Source of the DNA: a virus
DNA: 64,000 nt
Strand: one strand, 5' to 3'
Virus record (IMG/VR): IMGVR_UViG_3300017917_002434
Location: 62,001-126,000 of that record
Positions 59,720 to 64,000 of the stretch are shown piece after piece. Within the stretch, counting starts at the first letter, position 1, and each line of letters begins with the position of its first letter. A model generated the notes under the pieces. The model saw only the letters and a list, made by a program, of their open reading frames with translations, searched no databases and was not told the DNA's origin. The translations under genes were made by a program, and so were the position numbers.

Positions 59720-60079
59720 TTATTCTGTTATACTATCTGCGGCAGTCTGTCTTTGCTGCTCTAATTCTAAATATTCTTGCTCACTCAATGATGTTGATAT
59801 TCCTAACGCCTTCTCTCTCATATGTCGCAATACTTTCCAATCAGTGCGATTTAAAAATTCTCTATGTACACTGTTAGTGCTGTATGTAGATTTTGCCAAT
59901 GTCTGTTCGGCAGTTAACGCTTTTACTGTATTAGTAACGGTATCAAAATAATGTGTGTCAGAAACAATCTGATCATATTGCTCGTCAGTTATACCAACGA
60001 CCTGTACACTATTCGGTGTGTTTGGTTGATAATTTAATATCGCCGTTATTTGATTATTTTCTAAGCAGACGTAGTGCAT
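59720..60079 (-). CDS. Tail fibre assembly-like protein
   Basis: 119 residues from ATG 60079 with GGAG upstream; a TTG at 60091 is less likely. YVCLENNQITAILNYQPNTP start and a helical C-terminus with HREFLNRTDWKVLRHMREKAL typical of small tail fibre assembly or DUF4376-like proteins. Position between two fibre genes supports it. Confidence 0.55.
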   Translation of the reverse strand: MHYVCLENNQITAILNYQPNTPNSVQVVGITDEQYDQIVSDTHYFDTVTNTVKALTAEQTLAKSTYSTNSVHREFLNRTDWKVLRHMREKALGISTSLSEQEYLELEQQRQTAADSITE

Positions 60080-60081
60080 TC

Positions 60082-61704
60082 TTAACTCCAAATAGCCAGC
60101 CAGTTAGCAGCTGGGGTTGATCTCTGTTCTGTATTCTGTACCCATACACGTATACGATCTCCGAGATTAGACCAAATACATCTCAAACTATCGTTACCAT
60201 CTACACCGCCAGCATAATGTATAACAGCGATTGATGGAATAAATGCTTTAAGATTAGACATTGTTTTACCAGCTGGTGGATAAACATCGAAAAAATTCGC
60301 ACCGTTGTTAAATGATCCAACTTGATTAGTAAATCCTGTAGTACTATATTGTGTATTTCCGTAGGTTATTGTATAATTTGTGGGAAATAAAGCAACAACT
60401 TCATTCTTAATAATCTGATCTCTATCATCGACATATTGCTTAGTAGCAGCACCCAATCCTGTGGTAGGATCGTTAGCGAGTACCAACGGACCTAGTAATG
60501 TTCCTCCTGTAGTAGGAAATTTAGTATTATCAAATATTGTAATACTAGATTGTCCGTTAAAAGAAACATTGTTTATCAAAACATCATTTAATAATCTTGT
60601 AGCCGTCGAAGCATTACCTGTAAAAGTTCCTGTAAATATTTTTGTGTTGCCATCGTAGGCTACAGAATTATCAGCAGCTAACAGGCTTCCTTTAAGATTA
60701 CCTATTACACTGCCTGTTAAAGAACCAGTTACGTCGCCGGTTACATCACCTATAACATTACCTAAAACATTTCCTGTAACATTACCGATAACATTTCCAG
60801 TGACTCCGCCCACTACTGGACCGGTGTGTGTTCCTACAGAATTTCCTGTTAGGTTAGCTACTACTGTATTGGCTGCGAAATTTCCCGATCCGTCTCTTAC
60901 AACAACAGTTCCTTGGACATTATTAGAAGATGCGTTCAATGTCCAAGAAATAGGTGCTGAACCGTCAAAGTCAGAGCCTGTTATATATGTTCCTGCTGTT
61001 AATTTGTTAGTGGTTGATGCTTTAACAGTAATATCGGTAGATCCATTGAATGCTACACCGTTAATATTTCTAGCAGTCGCTAATGCGTTTGCTGAAGTAG
61101 CATTACCAATAACATTACCGTTTAATGCTGATGTGCTAGAAAAGTTAATACCTTTTACAAATGAGGTAAATCCTACAATAGGTGATAAAGGACTAAACGC
61201 CCTATCAGCTACTATAGCTATAATAGCATCGTTTATCAGTGCTTTAATTACAGGAATATCGTTACCTAATGAATCAACAATTTTATCTGAGACAAATCTG
61301 GTATTTCCAAATCCTGCTACTGTTTCTGGACCAACAAATTGAAAATCTGTACCGTCGTACACATAAAATTTTCCAGAATCGCTGTCATACCAGCCATCGC
61401 CTTCCGATGGATCTACTGGTTCCGATGCTGATATTTTTGTACCGCCGACAAAATTCCAAGTAGAACCGGAATAAACTTTTATTTTTTTACTAACTGTGTC
61501 GTACCATATCTGTCCTGTCAACGGTTTGCCCGGAGCGATGCCGCTGGCGAAGTTTTCTAACAACCACACAAAATTTTCATTTTGTGTTTCGCCGTAACCG
61601 GCAAAGTTTTTTCCTACCAAATTTAAGTTGGTAGTAGAATCAAGAGTACCGTCTTCTAGTATTACTAGTCGTTCTCCGTTAAATTTGTTAATTTGATATG
61701 GCAT
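60082..61704 (-). CDS. Tail fibre paralogue 3 with tetrapeptide repeats
   Basis: 540 residues. Shared N-terminus (YQINKFNGERLVILEDGTLD, FAGYGETQNENFVWLLENFA, GQIWYDTVSKKIKVYSG). The centre (about residues 285-330) is a run of near-perfect [TI]G[NDS][VL] units (VTGNVIGNVTGNVLGNVIGD), likely a beta-helical shaft. Then LVLANDPTTGLGAATKQYVDD as in paralogue 2, and a distinct tip (NYTITYGNTQYSTTGFTNQ). It ends in a TAA just before the assembly-like gene. Confidence 0.72.
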   Translation of the reverse strand: MPYQINKFNGERLVILEDGTLDSTTNLNLVGKNFAGYGETQNENFVWLLENFASGIAPGKPLTGQIWYDTVSKKIKVYSGSTWNFVGGTKISASEPVDPSEGDGWYDSDSGKFYVYDGTDFQFVGPETVAGFGNTRFVSDKIVDSLGNDIPVIKALINDAIIAIVADRAFSPLSPIVGFTSFVKGINFSSTSALNGNVIGNATSANALATARNINGVAFNGSTDITVKASTTNKLTAGTYITGSDFDGSAPISWTLNASSNNVQGTVVVRDGSGNFAANTVVANLTGNSVGTHTGPVVGGVTGNVIGNVTGNVLGNVIGDVTGDVTGSLTGSVIGNLKGSLLAADNSVAYDGNTKIFTGTFTGNASTATRLLNDVLINNVSFNGQSSITIFDNTKFPTTGGTLLGPLVLANDPTTGLGAATKQYVDDRDQIIKNEVVALFPTNYTITYGNTQYSTTGFTNQVGSFNNGANFFDVYPPAGKTMSNLKAFIPSIAVIHYAGGVDGNDSLRCIWSNLGDRIRVWVQNTEQRSTPAANWLAIWS

Positions 61705-61716
61705 GTCGCTCTTCCA

Positions 61717-63783
61717 TTATAGTAATCTTGTACCGTATGTTGAATACGGAATAGTGTATGGTGACGGATCTTCGACTAACGGTATTTCAACTGTCCATGT
61801 TAGTGTTGAAGAAATGTTTTCTAATTTTAAAACAATCAGTCCTCTTCTAACAAATAATAGAGGAGGTGCTTTAGCAGGAATCACTACGGGATTTTGTATA
61901 TCTAATACAACACCGTGTGGTGTTTCAGCACCGCCCGGTGTTTCAGATCCGTCGACTTCATACAAAGTAGAATAATTAATCGTAAAACTTTGCTGTGCGA
62001 TATCTTCCTGATAGTATCTAGTTGTTGCTATACGACACAGTGTATTCTCTTCGTACTCGTCTGGCGGACAAATTTGTGTCACAATAGCTATTATCTCTGG
62101 ATCAGTAAGTGGTTGTTCTGCTTGTGTACCTTGACCGCTATTAGTATTTTTTGTAATATCAAGTGTCAACGGTATGCTTCGGGTTCTTACTAAATTTGTA
62201 ACATATTTTTTAGATGTAGCTTCTTTTAATTGATCGGGGTCATTAACAGAAAGATAGGTATAACCTTCTTGCGTCTGATCAGGAGCACCTTCTCCCGAAG
62301 TGGCAATTCCCTGTAACTTAGGACTGCCGACGAACTCAACATCACCTAATGGTTCAAAAACTAAATTATTCGGATTAGCGGGGTCTCCATCTACATATGG
62401 TGTATTACGACCATTGTTAGAAATCCTATTGTCGTCGATAGTTATGTTGTCTGCTGTTAACGCTGTCTGCGATCCAAAACTTATCAGGCCCGGAGCGGCT
62501 GTAACTGCTGAAGATAATTCAATTGTCGTACCATTGTTTCTTAAAACTTCAACGCCGCCAATCTTGTAAGCACGGCTAGCAGGAATATCAATGTTCTCGC
62601 TGAAGTCCCAATCTTGCTCATCGGCTACTGCTGTCTCTGCTGCGTTCCATATGATAAAATGATCTGTGGTTCCTTTTAATACGATACCACCGCCATAGGC
62701 CTGAGCGTCTGTAAGGTTTGTATTGTCGGATTTTTTTCCTAGTTCTATATTTTTATCTTCTACTCTTAGTGTAGAAACATCGACACTGACCATGTTACCT
62801 AAGACTGTCAAATCTCCTGTGATTTCAACACTGCCGCCAATAGTGGTTAGGCTTAATGGATTCGACGGTGCTATCTCTATCGTATCATTACCGCTGCTGT
62901 TAGGTGTTATAACAAAATAATTTAATAGGTTACCAGATCTAGTCGCTCTAAAAGTAATTTTTCCGTCTTCGGAAGTATTTCTTAAAGTTACATCTCTAAA
63001 GTTTTCAACTGCTAATTGACCTTGAGGACCTGTTCCGAAAAATAAACCTTCATTATTCTGGATGGTTAAAGCTGCTGTTAGAACGTTAGCTAGATCCTTT
63101 CTTACGTATGAAGCTGAATCAACATCTCCTAATCTATCAGCATTATAAGTTGTTCCCTGCCATTTAAATGACGGATCTGCTGGATTAAATCCTATCTTAA
63201 TTAATGTATTAGGAATTGCTTCGCCGTTTTGATTAACAGTGTTATAATCAGATATAGGATTTCTTAAAGTAAATTCTTGAGCACTAAAATATCCCATCAA
63301 TCTTCCGGCATTATAAACACCAGAAATAATTTTATTTCGTCTATCTGAATCTTCTACGGTTTCAATTCTGAATCCGCTGATATTCTGAGATGAACTGTAG
63401 ATAGGAGCAACTAATACATCTTGATTGCCGTCAAAGAAAAATAACTGTGCTGTGGATGTATTGAACCAAAAATCTCCTGTGCTTATATCTAAAGGTCTGG
63501 CTATCGATAACGCAGCAGTACCTACAGATTTCCACTCATTGCCAGAATAAACTTTTATTCTATTTTCAGTAGTATCAAACCATAACTGGCCTAATAACGG
63601 TTGGCTAGGTTCTGCCTGGCCTGCGAAATTTTCTAATAAATGTACAAAATTTTCGTTAAGGTAATCTCCGAAGCCGCTAAAATTTTTACCTATTAAGGTT
63701 AAGTCAGTCGACCCTTGATCTATCTGACCGTCAGCTACGGTAGCAACTATCGATCCGTCTGTTTTGTTTACTGTATAGGCCAT
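61717..63783 (-). CDS. Tail fibre paralogue 4 (longest)
   Basis: 688 residues with GGAGCG before ATG. Shared N-terminus (YTVNKTDGSIVATVADGQID, FSGFGDYLNENFVHLLENFA, PLLGQLWFDTTENRIKVYSG). The shaft differs from the other three, with ITGDLTVLGNMVSVDVSTLRVEDKNIELG, a domain typical of fibre hinge regions. The C-terminal part includes a Pro/Glu-rich strand (GGAETPHGVVLDIQNPVVIP). Probably the proximal or long fibre subunit. Confidence 0.7.
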   Translation of the reverse strand: MAYTVNKTDGSIVATVADGQIDQGSTDLTLIGKNFSGFGDYLNENFVHLLENFAGQAEPSQPLLGQLWFDTTENRIKVYSGNEWKSVGTAALSIARPLDISTGDFWFNTSTAQLFFFDGNQDVLVAPIYSSSQNISGFRIETVEDSDRRNKIISGVYNAGRLMGYFSAQEFTLRNPISDYNTVNQNGEAIPNTLIKIGFNPADPSFKWQGTTYNADRLGDVDSASYVRKDLANVLTAALTIQNNEGLFFGTGPQGQLAVENFRDVTLRNTSEDGKITFRATRSGNLLNYFVITPNSSGNDTIEIAPSNPLSLTTIGGSVEITGDLTVLGNMVSVDVSTLRVEDKNIELGKKSDNTNLTDAQAYGGGIVLKGTTDHFIIWNAAETAVADEQDWDFSENIDIPASRAYKIGGVEVLRNNGTTIELSSAVTAAPGLISFGSQTALTADNITIDDNRISNNGRNTPYVDGDPANPNNLVFEPLGDVEFVGSPKLQGIATSGEGAPDQTQEGYTYLSVNDPDQLKEATSKKYVTNLVRTRSIPLTLDITKNTNSGQGTQAEQPLTDPEIIAIVTQICPPDEYEENTLCRIATTRYYQEDIAQQSFTINYSTLYEVDGSETPGGAETPHGVVLDIQNPVVIPAKAPPLLFVRRGLIVLKLENISSTLTWTVEIPLVEDPSPYTIPYSTYGTRLL

Positions 63784-63795
63784 TAAATCGCTCCA

Positions 63796-64000
63796 TTAAT
63801 CATTTGTAGGTCTACCGCTTCTAATAATATAATTCAATGTAATAAAAGGATTCATTACAGTGAAAGGTTTTCCTGTTTGTGAATCGGCAAAACCTGGTCT
63901 TCTCTTGTTCTCATCACTTACTTTTACTAGACCCGATGATGCCATTGCCTGTGCTCCGTTGGCAACAGTACCGCCCTCTATTCTTATATTAGAGATAGCA
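63796..64000 (-). CDS. C-terminal end of a tail collar/fibre protein (cut by the window edge)
   Basis: Minus-strand frame open from the window edge to TAA at 63796-63798, 67 residues visible. The end reads SDENKRRPGFADSQTG then PFTVMNPFITLNYIIRSGRP, matching the 'MNPFIxLNYII' close of phage tail-collar and fibre-tip domains. The gene continues beyond 64000. It would precede the four paralogous fibres in transcription order. Confidence 0.65.
   Translation of the reverse strand, partial: AISNIRIEGGTVANGAQAMASSGLVKVSDENKRRPGFADSQTGKPFTVMNPFITLNYIIRSGRPTND

Noticed and set aside
60700-60850. CRISPR-like or VNTR array
   Set aside because: The repeats are protein-coding tetrapeptide units in a fibre shaft, with no spacer-repeat structure.
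1130-63000. Long antisense ORFs under the fibre and structural genes on both strands
   Set aside because: They mirror the codon pattern of the real genes, lack ribosome sites and show no family features.

Overview
This window is a stretch of a lytic T4-like marine myovirus genome. The evidence is a T4-type replisome (family B DNA polymerase gp43, sliding clamp gp45, clamp loader gp44), an rnh-like 5' nuclease, PhoH, dCMP deaminase and ThyX. Late promoters are of the T4 type (ATAAATA with no -35 box), gene packing is very tight (ATGA and TAATG overlaps), and there is a large fibre arsenal. No photosynthesis gene, integrase or tRNA is visible, so a heterotrophic marine bacterial host is more likely than a cyanobacterium. 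The host itself cannot be read from the sequence.

Layout. (1) About 1-6.5 kb, plus strand: virion adhesin/fibre genes, starting with the 3' part of a subtilase gene cut by the window edge, then an Mtd-type fibre and a large Ig-like protein. (2) 6.5-11.5 kb: an overlapping operon with a DnaE-like fragment, a GroES-like co-chaperonin, a MazG-like pyrophosphohydrolase, a D-Ala-D-Ala carboxypeptidase, a cytidylyltransferase, gp44 and dCMP deaminase, ending against a convergent phoH. (3) 12.4-15.6 kb: late genes and a lysis cassette (GH19 endolysin, spanin pair, candidate holin with an EF-hand, small secreted protein). (4) 15.6-19.9 kb: a proteostasis operon (DnaJ-like, peptide deformylase, ClpA-like) behind a sigma70-type promoter that overlaps a terminator. 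(5) 19.9-26.9 kb: a head-protein-like island with reused sequence cassettes and T4 capsid-targeting-like N-termini, some fused or adjacent to enzymes (nucleotidyltransferase, HAD phosphatase, IscA-like). (6) 27-31 kb: DsbA-like protein, gp43 behind a tandem-hairpin leader, and gp45. (7) 31-43.5 kb: a long operon holding parts of a 7-deazaguanine (preQ0) pathway (FolE, a QueD-like T-fold protein, QueE) together with a DpdA-like DNA transglycosylase, an MBD4-like DNA glycosylase and many small conserved genes. (8) 43.5-48.4 kb: rnh-like nuclease, small genes and thyX. (9) 48.4-64 kb, minus strand: a twitch-type radical SAM protein, four GT-A-like proteins, and an array of four tail fibres sharing one N-terminal domain, with a 2-oxoglutarate oxygenase and small chaperone-like genes between them.

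How it fits together: early sigma70-like promoters sit before dnaJ, dsbA, gene 45 and the second MazG-like gene, while ATAAATA late promoters sit before structural and lysis modules. Nucleotide enzymes supply dNTPs, and the preQ0/DpdA set probably modifies the phage DNA. QueC was not found in the window. Assignments rest on motifs read by eye; no database search was run.
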